Made by a program: the position numbers and the translations under genes
Notes under the pieces: model-generated
What the model saw: only the letters and a program-made list of their open reading frames with translations
The model's database searches: none
Told to the model about the DNA's origin: nothing
In this document: piece by piece, positions 1 to 7,217 of the stretch
Numbering within the stretch: position 1 is the stretch's first letter
Layout: each line of letters begins with the position of its first letter
Assembly: GCA_964655175.1 (NCBI GenBank)
Contig: CAZZLY010000019.1
Span: 1-43,735, forward strand
Source of the DNA: JAIOPA01 sp964655175
GTDB taxonomy: Bacteria; Eisenbacteria; RBG-16-71-46
Length of the DNA stretch: 43,735 bases
Direction: 5' to 3'

Positions 1-336
1 CCGACCTCGGGTGCGGCTCGCAGCGAGAAGCCGCGTCGCGGCGATGGTCCCCGTCCGGGGCCGCGCTCGACCGCGCGTCCCGCCAAGCGTGGCAAGGGCC
101 GTCCGGTGGCGGGCGGGGGGGCGTTCGATCGCTTCATCCGTCCCACGGTGCCGTCGCGTGCCACCCGCCGTGCCGAGGCCGGGATGGGGCCGGGTGGGCG
201 CAGCCGGTCCTCGGGTGCCGCGGGTCGCGGCCGCCCGAGCGCCGGGTCGGGCCGAACGAGCGCGCGTCCTGCAGGACGCAACGGTCGCCCCGGAAAGGGT
301 CGTCCGAGCTCGGGTCGGCGCCCCGGAACGCGTTGA
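1..336 (+). CDS. C-terminal fragment with basic Arg/Gly/Pro/Ser-rich tail
   Basis: The reading frame is open from base 1 to the TGA at 334-336, so the gene begins outside the window. The 111 visible residues are low-complexity and strongly basic, full of RG, RPG and GKGRP motifs, with one less repetitive island (AFDRFIRPTVPSR). Tails like this are known at the C-termini of DEAD-box RNA helicases and some 23S rRNA pseudouridine synthases, where they bind RNA. No catalytic domain is visible, so the parent protein cannot be named. The frame is supported by the clean stop and by a promoter whose -35 element overlaps that stop. An RNA-binding role is inference. Confidence 0.55.
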   Translation, partial: PTSGAARSEKPRRGDGPRPGPRSTARPAKRGKGRPVAGGGAFDRFIRPTVPSRATRRAEAGMGPGGRSRSSGAAGRGRPSAGSGRTSARPAGRNGRPGKGRPSSGRRPGTR

Positions 337-362
337 AAACACGGCGGTCACGCTTCTAGAAT
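333..362 (+). promoter_or_regulatory. sigma70-like promoter for the NTF2-like membrane protein gene
   Basis: TTGAAA at 333-338 and TAGAAT at 357-362 are separated by exactly 18 nt. The -35 hexamer contains the TGA stop codon of the preceding gene. Predicted transcription start is about 369. Confidence 0.55.
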
Positions 363-449
363 CAGGGGAAGCGCGAGGTTCGCGTCCCGTCTCGACCGCC
401 TCTCAAGGCCGGTCGGGAGGGACCCGGTGCGCGACCCCATCCCGGGCCC

Positions 450-531
450 GTGATTCGGGCCCCTGCGTGTCCTTCGTGTCAGCGGCCCGACCCAGGACGA
501 TCGGCCCCGCTGCGCTGCGTGCGGATCCTCC
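450..531 (+). other. Out-of-frame zinc-ribbon N-terminus of the following gene
   Basis: From a GTG at 450, reading frame 3 encodes MIRAPACPSCQRP and then APLRC, with Cys codons at 468, 477 and 516. After about 520 the frame of the following gene (frame 1) gives CGSSLRLDLFEH, with a Cys codon at 520. Together they read like one CxxC...CxxC zinc ribbon split by a frameshift. Restoring a second tandem copy of the 5-base unit TGCGG near 519-524 would give C-V-R-C-G and a single frame. The following gene was therefore probably intended to start at 450, and the break is either a sequencing or assembly collapse or a real mutation. The start at 450 has no close Shine-Dalgarno; an 8-codon GTG mini-ORF (427-453) with a better one ends on it. 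Confidence 0.5.
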
Positions 532-1140
532 TTGCGCCTCGACCTCTTCGAGCACGACCCGAGTCGGCCCCGTGTCACCGCGCTGGACCCCGCGGCGATG
601 TCGCCGGGCGTGGCGATCGCGCCCCTGGGTGGGACCCCGGAGGCACCGTACGGGGTAGAAGCCCTCGGACGGTCCGTGCCCCGTGAGGCCCGGCGTCTGG
701 GTTGGCGCGGTTGGCTCGTCGTGCTGCTCGCGGCGGGCTCCCTGCTCGGGCAGGGCGAGCACGGCCGTCGCGATGCGCGCTTCCGTTCGCCGAGCAGCAC
801 GCTCGTGACCTACTGGGACGCGCTGCGCGTCGGCGATGCCGACCTCGCGTGGTCCTGTCTGGTCGCGGGCCGTCGTGAGGTGCCGCTGCCCGGCACGGTG
901 TGGTTCCTGCCGGAGACGGACGATCTCTGGCTCACGGGTTACAAGGCGTTGCCGGTCACGGCCACGCGCACGATGGTGTCGTACGAGGTGCACTACCGCG
1001 ACCGTGCCACGCACGAGGAGCGCATGTTCCGGTTCGGCAACGAGCTCGTGCGCGAGCACGGCGAGTGGCGGATCGCCAAGCCCATCGGCGAGGCGAGCAT
1101 GCCGGAGTGGAAGCCCAAGGACCGTGCGGTTGACAGTTGA
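532..1140 (+). CDS. Membrane-anchored protein with NTF2-like C-terminal domain
   Basis: The in-frame product is 202 residues from a TTG start. Around residues 57-73 (GWLVVLLAAGSLLG) there is one transmembrane segment. From about residue 83 a compact alpha+beta domain begins with SSTLVTYWDALRVGDADLAWSCL and ends in GEWRIAKP, the pattern of NTF2/DUF4878-type domains (a small cone-shaped fold, often with no enzymatic role). The start is uncertain, because the upstream frame 450-519 carries a Cys-rich zinc ribbon that seems to belong to this protein. The intact form would be zinc ribbon, linker, membrane helix, NTF2-like domain. A promoter for the next gene overlaps the 3' end. Function unknown; a stress or envelope-sensing role would be a guess. 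Confidence 0.7.
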   Translation: MRLDLFEHDPSRPRVTALDPAAMSPGVAIAPLGGTPEAPYGVEALGRSVPREARRLGWRGWLVVLLAAGSLLGQGEHGRRDARFRSPSSTLVTYWDALRVGDADLAWSCLVAGRREVPLPGTVWFLPETDDLWLTGYKALPVTATRTMVSYEVHYRDRATHEERMFRFGNELVREHGEWRIAKPIGEASMPEWKPKDRAVDS

Positions 1141-1159
1141 ACGGAGCGACTCCTAGTTT
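1130..1159 (+). promoter_or_regulatory. sigma70-like promoter for the PorV-like gene
   Basis: A consensus TTGACA (1130-1135), an 18-nt spacer and TAGTTT (1154-1159). The -35 lies in the last codons of the upstream gene and the stop codon lies in the spacer. The predicted start, near 1166, leaves a leader of about 37 nt before the ATG at 1203. Confidence 0.65.
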
Positions 1160-1202
1160 CCGTGGCGTCCGCACGAGGCGGGCGTCCTTCCGAGGGGTGC
1201 GC

Positions 1203-2318
1203 ATGAGCGTGAAGCCGATCCGAGTGATCCTCGCGGTGTGTCTGACGGTGCTCGTGGCCGCGCCGGCCATGGCGACCAAGTACGCCGCCGAGTTCCTCAA
1301 GATCCCGGTCGGTGCGCGCGCCGTGGGTTTGGGCGGGGCGTTCAGCGCCATCGCCGACGATGCGACCTCGCCGTTCTGGAACCCCGCGGGCATGGTCTAT
1401 CTGCCCTACAAGGAAGCGTTCCTGCAGCACGCCGAGCAGTTCGGCAGCCTCGTGAACCACGATTTCGGTGCGGTCGTGTTCCCGGTGGGCAAGGGTCCCA
1501 CGCACTCGGCCGCGTTCGGCGTCTCGCTCACGCGCGTCGCGGTGGACGACATCCCGATCACGCCGCGCCCCGGGGGACTGTCGCCGGGGGATTGGCTCGA
1601 CTACGGCACGGACAACGACCCGACCACGCCGGGCAACGGTCAGGGCAACGGCCAGTGGGATCCGGGCGAGCGACTGCTCATCACCTCGGACGACCTGTTC
1701 ATGGCGAGCAGCGCCGACCTGGCGCTGGGGCTGTCGTTCGCGTTCCAGCGCGGCCCGCACTTCGCGTTCGGTGGCACCGCCAAGTTCGTGCGGCAGAGTC
1801 TGCCCGACACGGTGTTCGGTCAGCACGTGACCTCGTTCGGTGCCGGGCTCGACGCCGCCATGCTGTACATGCCCACCGATGCGATCACGGTGAGCGCGGT
1901 CATGCACGACCTGACCACGACGTACCTCACGTGGAGCAACGGCACGCGCGAGATCGTGGCGCCCAACCTCACGAGCGGCGTCGCGTTCGCGTTCCAGCCG
2001 GGCGAGCACCACGCGCTCACGTGGGGCACCGACCTCGCGTGGGACTTCGAGGGGCGCACGCTCGACAGCCAGTTGAAGTTGGGCGGGATCAACGCCGACC
2101 TGCGCACGGGCCTGGAGTATTGGTACAACAGCACCCTGGCGCTGCGGTCGGGCGTGAACGGCAAGGACCTCGCGTTGGGCGCGGGGGTGCGCTACAAGCA
2201 CTTCGGGGCCGACTACGCCGCGTCGCTCAATCGGTTCTTCGCCAAGAACGATCCGGCGTTCCCCGAGGACCACAACCTCGAGACGACGCACCTGCTGTCC
2301 GCCAGCTTCAGCTGGTGA
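1203..2318 (+). CDS. PorV/PorQ-family outer-membrane beta-barrel protein
   Basis: The product is 371 residues. The ATG at 1203 follows a purine-rich GAGGGG and opens a signal peptide (VILAVCLTVLVAAPAMA, cleavage after about residue 24). The mature N-terminus has the hallmark of the family, GARAVGLGGAFSAIADD followed by FWNPAGM. The rest alternates short amphipathic strands, ending in Ser-Phe-Ser-Trp as expected for a barrel with an aromatic terminus. An acidic Asn/Gly/Asp insert near residues 133-155 (GNGQGNGQWDPGE) resembles a calcium-binding loop. PorV-type proteins act in type IX secretion in Bacteroidota, but the broader family is common in related phyla without a proven role. No other type IX genes are visible here. 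Confidence 0.85.
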   Translation: MSVKPIRVILAVCLTVLVAAPAMATKYAAEFLKIPVGARAVGLGGAFSAIADDATSPFWNPAGMVYLPYKEAFLQHAEQFGSLVNHDFGAVVFPVGKGPTHSAAFGVSLTRVAVDDIPITPRPGGLSPGDWLDYGTDNDPTTPGNGQGNGQWDPGERLLITSDDLFMASSADLALGLSFAFQRGPHFAFGGTAKFVRQSLPDTVFGQHVTSFGAGLDAAMLYMPTDAITVSAVMHDLTTTYLTWSNGTREIVAPNLTSGVAFAFQPGEHHALTWGTDLAWDFEGRTLDSQLKLGGINADLRTGLEYWYNSTLALRSGVNGKDLALGAGVRYKHFGADYAASLNRFFAKNDPAFPEDHNLETTHLLSASFSW

Positions 2319-2352
2319 CGCACTCGGTCGGCGCGCGCGGGTGCTCCGCCGC

Positions 2353-2382
2353 TTGACCGCCACGGCATGGGTTCAATACCGT
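2353..2382 (+). promoter_or_regulatory. Candidate promoter for the glgC pair
   Basis: TTGACC (2353-2358), an 18-nt spacer and TACCGT (2377-2382). The match at -10 is modest, but the spacing is the same as in other promoters here. It lies in the 113-bp gap between the PorV-like gene and the first glgC; no terminator hairpin is evident in this gap. Confidence 0.4.
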
Positions 2383-2431
2383 CGGGCTCCCGTGGTCCCC
2401 GGCTTCCTCTCTCGCCCTCTGGAGACGCCCC

Positions 2432-3694
2432 GTGCGTGACGTGCTCGCCCTGATCCTGTCGGGCGGTGGTGGTGAACCGTTGGGCGTGCTGTGCGACGAG
2501 CGTGCGGTGAGCGCGCTGCCGTTCGGTGGCAAGTACCGCGTCATCGACTTCGTGCTCAGCAATTGCTGTCACTCCGGGTTGACGCGCGTCGGCGTGCTCG
2601 CGCAGCACTCGCCGGCCTCGCTCAACGACCACATCGGCGCCGGTCGGCCCTGGGACCTCGATCGTCGCAGTGGCGGCGTCACGATCCTGCAGCCGTACCA
2701 GACGCGACAGCACACGGGCTGGTACCGCGGCACCGCCGATGCGATCGCGCAGAACTGGGACTGGGTCGAGGAGCACCGCCCCGAGCGCGTGCTCGTGCTC
2801 TCGGGCGACCACGTCGTGCGCATGGACTACCGTCCGCTCATCGCCGCGCACATCCAGCGCGACGCGGCCGTGACGGTGGCCGTCACGCAGGTGCCCGCTC
2901 ACGAGGCGCACCGCTTCGGCATGGTCCAGGTCGAGCGCTCGGGCCGCATCAAGAGCATCGAGGAGAAGCCGCAGCGCACCGACGCCGCGCTCGCCAACAT
3001 GGGCATCTACCTGTTCGAGACCGAGCGCCTCGCCGAGATGCTGCGCGCACGGCCCGTGGACATGGTGCTCGACGTGCTGCGACCGCAGGTGGCCGCTGGT
3101 CACCGCGTGTTCGCGCACGAGTTCAACGGGTACTGGGAGGACGTGGGCACGGTCGCCAGTTACTACCGCTCGAACCTCGAGCTCGTGCGCCCGCACCCGC
3201 GGCTCATGCTGCACGACACGCGCTGGCCGATCCTGACGCGCGACGAGGAGCGTCCGCCGGTGTGGGTGGGCGACCACGCGAGCGTGGACGACAGCCTCAT
3301 CGCCAACGGTTGCCGGGTCGAGGGGCGCGTGCGCCGCTCGATCCTGTTCCCGGGCGTGCACGTGGGGCCCGGCGCCGAGATCCACGAGTCGATCGTCATG
3401 GCCGACACGCACATCGAGAGCGGCGCGCGCGTGGAGCACGCGATCCTCGACAAGTACGTCAAGGTCGGCATCGGCGCGCAGGTGGGGTTGGGCGACGGCA
3501 TGGACGCGCACGGCCTCGACTGGCTCGCCGGCCTCACGGTGGTGGGCAAGGACACGTGGTTGCCCGAGGGCTCGCAGGTGTACCGACCCAGCTCGATCGG
3601 CGTGGGTGGTCGTTACGAGGACCTGCCGGGCGGCACGCTCGCCGCGGGCAGCGTCGTGCGCAGTCGGCGCTGGTACGAGGAGATGAACAAATGA
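2432..3694 (+). CDS. GlgC-like ADP-glucose pyrophosphorylase subunit, probably non-catalytic
   Basis: The 420-residue product has the two-part layout of GlgC: an N-terminal nucleotidyltransferase domain (about 1-260) and a C-terminal left-handed beta-helix (hexapeptide repeats, about 280-400). Family motifs kept are PFGGKYRVIDFVLSNC, WYRGTADAI, SGDHVVRMDY, EEKP and GYWEDVGT. Key residues are lost: the usual GGxGxRL loop reads GGGGEPL and the usual RAKPAV reads RAVSAL, so the Arg and Lys that contact the nucleotide are missing. The conserved SHDFGKD block found in the next gene is also absent. This resembles regulatory GlgD or large subunits that pair with a catalytic partner. The GTG start has a weak GGAG upstream. 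The stop overlaps the next start by 4 nt (ATGA), so the two are co-translated. Confidence 0.85.
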   Translation: MRDVLALILSGGGGEPLGVLCDERAVSALPFGGKYRVIDFVLSNCCHSGLTRVGVLAQHSPASLNDHIGAGRPWDLDRRSGGVTILQPYQTRQHTGWYRGTADAIAQNWDWVEEHRPERVLVLSGDHVVRMDYRPLIAAHIQRDAAVTVAVTQVPAHEAHRFGMVQVERSGRIKSIEEKPQRTDAALANMGIYLFETERLAEMLRARPVDMVLDVLRPQVAAGHRVFAHEFNGYWEDVGTVASYYRSNLELVRPHPRLMLHDTRWPILTRDEERPPVWVGDHASVDDSLIANGCRVEGRVRRSILFPGVHVGPGAEIHESIVMADTHIESGARVEHAILDKYVKVGIGAQVGLGDGMDAHGLDWLAGLTVVGKDTWLPEGSQVYRPSSIGVGGRYEDLPGGTLAAGSVVRSRRWYEEMNK

Positions 3695-4968
3695 GCGGCC
3701 GCTACGCCTTCATCCTCGCCGGTGGTGTCGGCAGTCGTCTGTGCCTGCTGTCCGAGCGGCGCGCCAAGCCGGCCGTGCCGTTCGGGGGCAAGTACCGGAT
3801 CATCGACTTCACGCTCTCGAACTGCGTCAACTCCGGCATCTTCGACGTCGGCGTGCTGACGCAGTACCGCCCGACCTCGCTCAACCAGCACATCGGACTC
3901 GGTCGCCCGTGGGACCTGGATCGCACGCGCGGCGGCATCCAGTTGCTGCAGCCCTCGCCGGGCAGCGCCGCGAGCGATTGGTACCAGGGCACGGCGGACG
4001 CCATCTACCAGAACCTGCTGCACCTCAAGCGCCGCCGCAGCGCCGAGGTGCTCATCCTGTCCGGTGACCACGTGTACCAGATGGACTACAACGTCCTGTA
4101 CGCGTTCCACCGCCGCAATCACGCCAGTCTCACCGTGGCCGTCACCGAGGTGCCCGTCGACGAGGTCGATCAGTTCGGCATCCTCGAGACCGAGCCCAAC
4201 GGCCGCGTGACCGCCTTCAAGGAGAAGCCCAAGGGGCCGGTCACGTCGCGGCTCGCCTCGATGGGTGTGTACCTGTTCGACCGCGACGCGCTCATCCGTT
4301 GGCTCGTCGAGGACGCGCAGATGCCGAACTCGTCGCACGACTTCGGCAAGGACATCCTGCCGCGTCTGGTCGCGCGCGGGGAAGGGGTGTTCGCGTATCG
4401 CTTCCCCGGGTACTGGCAGGACGTGGGCACGCTCGATTCCTACTACCGCGCGAACCTCGAGTTCGTGGCGCCCAAGCCGCCGCTCGACCTGAGCGACCCC
4501 GAGTGGGTCGTGCACACGCAGACGGCCGACCGCCCGCCGGTGCGCATCGAGTCGGGCGCGCGCGTCGCGCAGAGCCTGATCGCGAACGGCTGTTCGGTGC
4601 AGGGCGAGGTCGTGAACTCGGTCCTGTTCCCGGGCGTCGTGATCGAGCGCGGGGCCACGGTGCGTGACAGCATCGTCATGCACGACACGGTCGTGGGCGC
4701 CAACGCGGTGCTCGACAAGGCGATCATCGACAAGGAAGTGCGCATCGGGCGTGGCGCCAAGGTGGGGCACGGCGACGAGCTCGCGCCCAATCGCGCGTGC
4801 CCCGAGCACCTCTCGAGCGGCCTCGTGGTCGTGGGCAAGCGGGCGCGCCTGCCCGAGGGGCTCACCGTGGGCCGCAACGCGCGCATCGGTGCCAGTGTGG
4901 TCGAGCAGGACTTCTCGGCCCCCGTGCCGTCGGGCGGTGTGGTGGACGGGCCCGAGAGCATGCACTGA
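3691..4968 (+). CDS. glgC: Glucose-1-phosphate adenylyltransferase (ADP-glucose pyrophosphorylase)
   Basis: The 425-residue product makes ADP-glucose from ATP and glucose-1-phosphate, the committed step of bacterial glycogen synthesis. All expected motifs are present: LAGGVGSRL then RRAKPAVPFGGKYR (ATP binding), WYQGTADAIYQN, LSGDHVYQMDY (catalytic Asp), FKEKPKG (glucose-1-phosphate Lys), SSHDFGKDILP, YWQDVGTLDSYY, and a C-terminal beta-helix. It is translationally coupled to an upstream paralogue lacking several of these residues, so a catalytic/regulatory heterotetramer is likely (inference). No glycogen synthase or branching enzyme is in the window. A strong hairpin follows the stop. Confidence 0.95.
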   Translation: MSGRYAFILAGGVGSRLCLLSERRAKPAVPFGGKYRIIDFTLSNCVNSGIFDVGVLTQYRPTSLNQHIGLGRPWDLDRTRGGIQLLQPSPGSAASDWYQGTADAIYQNLLHLKRRRSAEVLILSGDHVYQMDYNVLYAFHRRNHASLTVAVTEVPVDEVDQFGILETEPNGRVTAFKEKPKGPVTSRLASMGVYLFDRDALIRWLVEDAQMPNSSHDFGKDILPRLVARGEGVFAYRFPGYWQDVGTLDSYYRANLEFVAPKPPLDLSDPEWVVHTQTADRPPVRIESGARVAQSLIANGCSVQGEVVNSVLFPGVVIERGATVRDSIVMHDTVVGANAVLDKAIIDKEVRIGRGAKVGHGDELAPNRACPEHLSSGLVVVGKRARLPEGLTVGRNARIGASVVEQDFSAPVPSGGVVDGPESMH

Positions 4969-4988
4969 CGCGTCGTGCACCGGATGTG

Positions 4989-5024
4989 CGAAGGGCCGCG
5001 GCCGAACTCGGCCGCGGCCCTTCG
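4989..5024. terminator. Bidirectional intrinsic terminator-like hairpin
   Basis: A perfect 15-bp inverted repeat (CGAAGGGCCGCGGCC and its complement) with a 6-nt loop lies between the convergent glgC and LysM transglycosylase genes. It probably ends transcription from both sides. There is no long T-run, as is common in very GC-rich genomes. Confidence 0.8.
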
Positions 5025-5039
5025 ATCATCCGGGAGCGA

Positions 5040-6932
5040 TCAGGCGGGCAGCTTGAGGCGCTGGCCGGCCTGCACGCGCGAGCTCGTCATCTTGTTCGCG
5101 CGACGCAGCTGCTGCACGGTGATCCCGTGCCGACGCGCGATCGACTCGAGCGTCTCGCCGGCGCGCACCAGGTGCGTGCGCTGCGCGGTCGCCCCGTGCG
5201 CGCGGCCGCGCGGGGTGTCGGTGGCGGGGGCGTCGACCACGCTCGCCTCCGCGACGGGCTCACCCGAGACGCGGATCGAGGTGCCGCGCTTGGGCTGACC
5301 CTTGGCGCTCATGTGGTTCCAGCGCCGCAGGTCGGCGACGGTGACGTCGTAGCGCGCCGCGATCGAGGTCAGGGTCTCGCCGCGGGCGACCTTGTGCATG
5401 CGCGGCGGCTCCGGGCGGGCGGCCGCTTCGGCGGCGCGCGCGGCGGCCACCGACGAGGGCGCCGTGACCGGCTGCGAGCCCACGCGGCTGCTGTCGGCGG
5501 CGTCGTCCGTGTTGCGGATGCGCAGGCGCGTGCCGCGCTTCACCGACGGCGTCGTGACGTGGTTCCAGCGGCGCAGGTCCTCGACCGTCACGCCGTACAA
5601 CGTGGCGATGCTCTTGAGCGTCTCGCCGCGGCGCACGGTGTGCGTGACGCGATCGATCGCGACGCTGTTGCCGTCGAACTTGCCCGGCAGGCCGATGCGG
5701 CGCGACGGCACGTACGCCGTCGAGGCGCGCGGGTCGGTGCTGTCGGCGGCGAGCACGGCGGGGCGGGGGGCGCGGAAGCTCGACGGCACCGTGAGCAGCA
5801 TGCCGCGGCGCAGCGGCTTCTTCTTGCCGATGCGGTTGGCGCGCGCCAGCTCGACCGGGCTGACCGAGTACTCCTTGGCGATGGACGCCAGCGTCTCGCC
5901 CTTGCGCACGCGGTGGTGCACGGTGAGGTTGACGCGCGGCAGCTCGGCGCCCTCGTTGAGACGGCGCTGGATGACCTCGCTCTTGCCCTCGGGCACGCGC
6001 AGCGTGGTCACGCCGGTCGGACTGTTGATCGTCGAGGTGCGCACCGACGGATTGAGGTCCTTGAGCTCCTCGAACGAGCAGTCGGCCAGGCGCGCGATCG
6101 CACGCAGGTCCACCGCGCCCTTGAGCGCGAGCTCGTCGAAGCGCATGGGGTCGTCGAGGGCGATGTCGCCGAAGCCGTACTTGACCGGATCGCGCGTGAT
6201 CGCGAGCGCGGCCATGAACTGCGGCACGTAGTCCTCGGTCTGCTTGGGCAGCTTGAGTTCCCAGTAGTTCGTCGTGCCCTGGTTCTTGATGGCGCGCATG
6301 ACCGTGCCCTCACCGGCGTTGTACGACGCCAGCGCCAGCGGCCAGTCGCCGAAGATGCCGTAGAGGTGCTTGAGGTAGCGGGCCGCCGCGACGGTGGCCT
6401 TCTCGGGATCCTTGCGCTCGTCCACCCACTGGTTGACGTTGAGGCCGAACAGGCGCGACGTGGCGCGCATGAACTGCCACGGACCCACGGCCGCCGCGTA
6501 CGAACGGGCGTTCACGTTGAAGCCGCTCTCGACGAACACGAGATGGACCAGATCCGGCGGCAGGCCTTCCTTCTGGAGCACGCCGCGGAACAGCTCCATG
6601 TAGCGGCCCGAGCGCTTGAGCCAGCGCTCGAACGTGCTGCGACCGGCGCCGGTGAAGAACTCGATGTAGCGCAGGACGTCGGCGTTCATCTGCAGCTCGA
6701 TGTCCTCGATGGCCGGCTGGTTGAGCACGGTGGCATCGGGGACCTCGGTGTCGGCGGACGCCGCGTCACCCGGCACCAGCGTGGCCGGCGGGGCCGAGGG
6801 GTCCACGAGGCGCGGTCCCTCGACGATGGAATCGGGCAATGCTTCGGCGGCATGCAGCGTCCGGACCGCCGACACGCCCAGTAGGGCGGCCGCGGCCAGC
6901 ATGGCGCTCAGGCTGCGTCGGAGCTTCGTCAT
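5040..6932 (-). CDS. MltD-like lytic transglycosylase with four LysM domains
   Basis: The 630-residue product should cleave peptidoglycan glycan strands in the periplasm. The start at 6932 has GGAGG 4 nt upstream and gives a signal peptide (MTKLRRSLSAMLAAAALLGV...AA). The catalytic SLT domain (about 85-290) shows GLPPDLVHLVFVESGFN with catalytic Glu135, AAVGPWQFM and ASYNAGEG. Four LysM peptidoglycan-binding repeats follow at about 334-380, 429-472, 511-555 and 585-629, each beginning H-x-V-x-x-GETL-x-SIA. Basic and Ala/Pro-rich linkers separate them. E. coli MltD has fewer LysM repeats, so this is an expanded version. It is transcribed divergently from the giant PEGA protein gene across a palindrome-rich 285-bp interval. 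Confidence 0.93.
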   Translation of the reverse strand: MTKLRRSLSAMLAAAALLGVSAVRTLHAAEALPDSIVEGPRLVDPSAPPATLVPGDAASADTEVPDATVLNQPAIEDIELQMNADVLRYIEFFTGAGRSTFERWLKRSGRYMELFRGVLQKEGLPPDLVHLVFVESGFNVNARSYAAAVGPWQFMRATSRLFGLNVNQWVDERKDPEKATVAAARYLKHLYGIFGDWPLALASYNAGEGTVMRAIKNQGTTNYWELKLPKQTEDYVPQFMAALAITRDPVKYGFGDIALDDPMRFDELALKGAVDLRAIARLADCSFEELKDLNPSVRTSTINSPTGVTTLRVPEGKSEVIQRRLNEGAELPRVNLTVHHRVRKGETLASIAKEYSVSPVELARANRIGKKKPLRRGMLLTVPSSFRAPRPAVLAADSTDPRASTAYVPSRRIGLPGKFDGNSVAIDRVTHTVRRGETLKSIATLYGVTVEDLRRWNHVTTPSVKRGTRLRIRNTDDAADSSRVGSQPVTAPSSVAAARAAEAAARPEPPRMHKVARGETLTSIAARYDVTVADLRRWNHMSAKGQPKRGTSIRVSGEPVAEASVVDAPATDTPRGRAHGATAQRTHLVRAGETLESIARRHGITVQQLRRANKMTSSRVQAGQRLKLPA

Positions 6933-6984
6933 CCATCCTCCAATCGATCGGGAACCCGGGAGGCACCCCATGGGACCCCGGGCG

Positions 6985-7013
6985 AAGCTAGGGGTCCGGC
7001 ACGCATTCTGCAA
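6985..7013 (-). promoter_or_regulatory. Candidate promoter for the LysM transglycosylase gene
   Basis: On the minus strand, TTGCAG (7013-7008), a 17-nt spacer and TAGCTT (6990-6985). The same -10 hexamer is used by the divergent promoter at 7151. A second minus-strand TTGACA (7029-7024) has no good -10 partner. The leader would be about 46 nt. Confidence 0.45.
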
Positions 7014-7039
7014 TAAAGGCCTCTGTCAACTCGCACGGG

Positions 7040-7063
7040 TTATCGGCACCCGGGCCCCGATAA
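7040..7063. repeat. Inverted repeat between divergent promoters
   Basis: TTATCGG (7040-7046) and its complement CCGATAA (7057-7063) flank a 10-nt centre. It lies between the two divergent promoters, next to a longer palindrome, so it may be an operator. It could also form an RNA hairpin in neither known transcript. Confidence 0.5.
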
Positions 7064-7067
7064 GTGA

Positions 7068-7083
7068 CCCCTCGATCGAGGGG
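7068..7083. repeat. Perfect 16-bp palindrome, candidate operator
   Basis: CCCCTCGATCGAGGGG is a perfect palindrome located about 45 bp upstream of the plus-strand -35 and 55 bp upstream of the minus-strand -35. The position suggests binding of a dimeric regulator acting on both genes; this is inference. Confidence 0.5.
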
Positions 7084-7127
7084 CGGGTCCGGAACGAGCA
7101 CGTTCCATGCCACAAGTCATTCAGCCG

Positions 7128-7156
7128 TTGACACTTGCAGTCGCGTCATCTAGCTT
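7128..7156 (+). promoter_or_regulatory. sigma70-like promoter for the PEGA protein gene
   Basis: Consensus TTGACA (7128-7133), a 17-nt spacer and TAGCTT (7151-7156). The predicted start near 7163 leaves a leader of about 55 nt, with AAGGAG 4 nt before the GTG at 7218. Confidence 0.65.
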
Positions 7157-7217
7157 GCGCACTTGGCGTTAGGCGGCAAGTTCTGCCGCTCCCTGAGGCG
7201 TGAGGGGAAGGAGCCCC

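Noticed and set aside
4797..6884. A long plus-strand frame opposite the LysM transglycosylase
   Set aside because: It runs through the glgC terminator and has no recognisable domain; the minus strand encodes clear SLT and LysM motifs.
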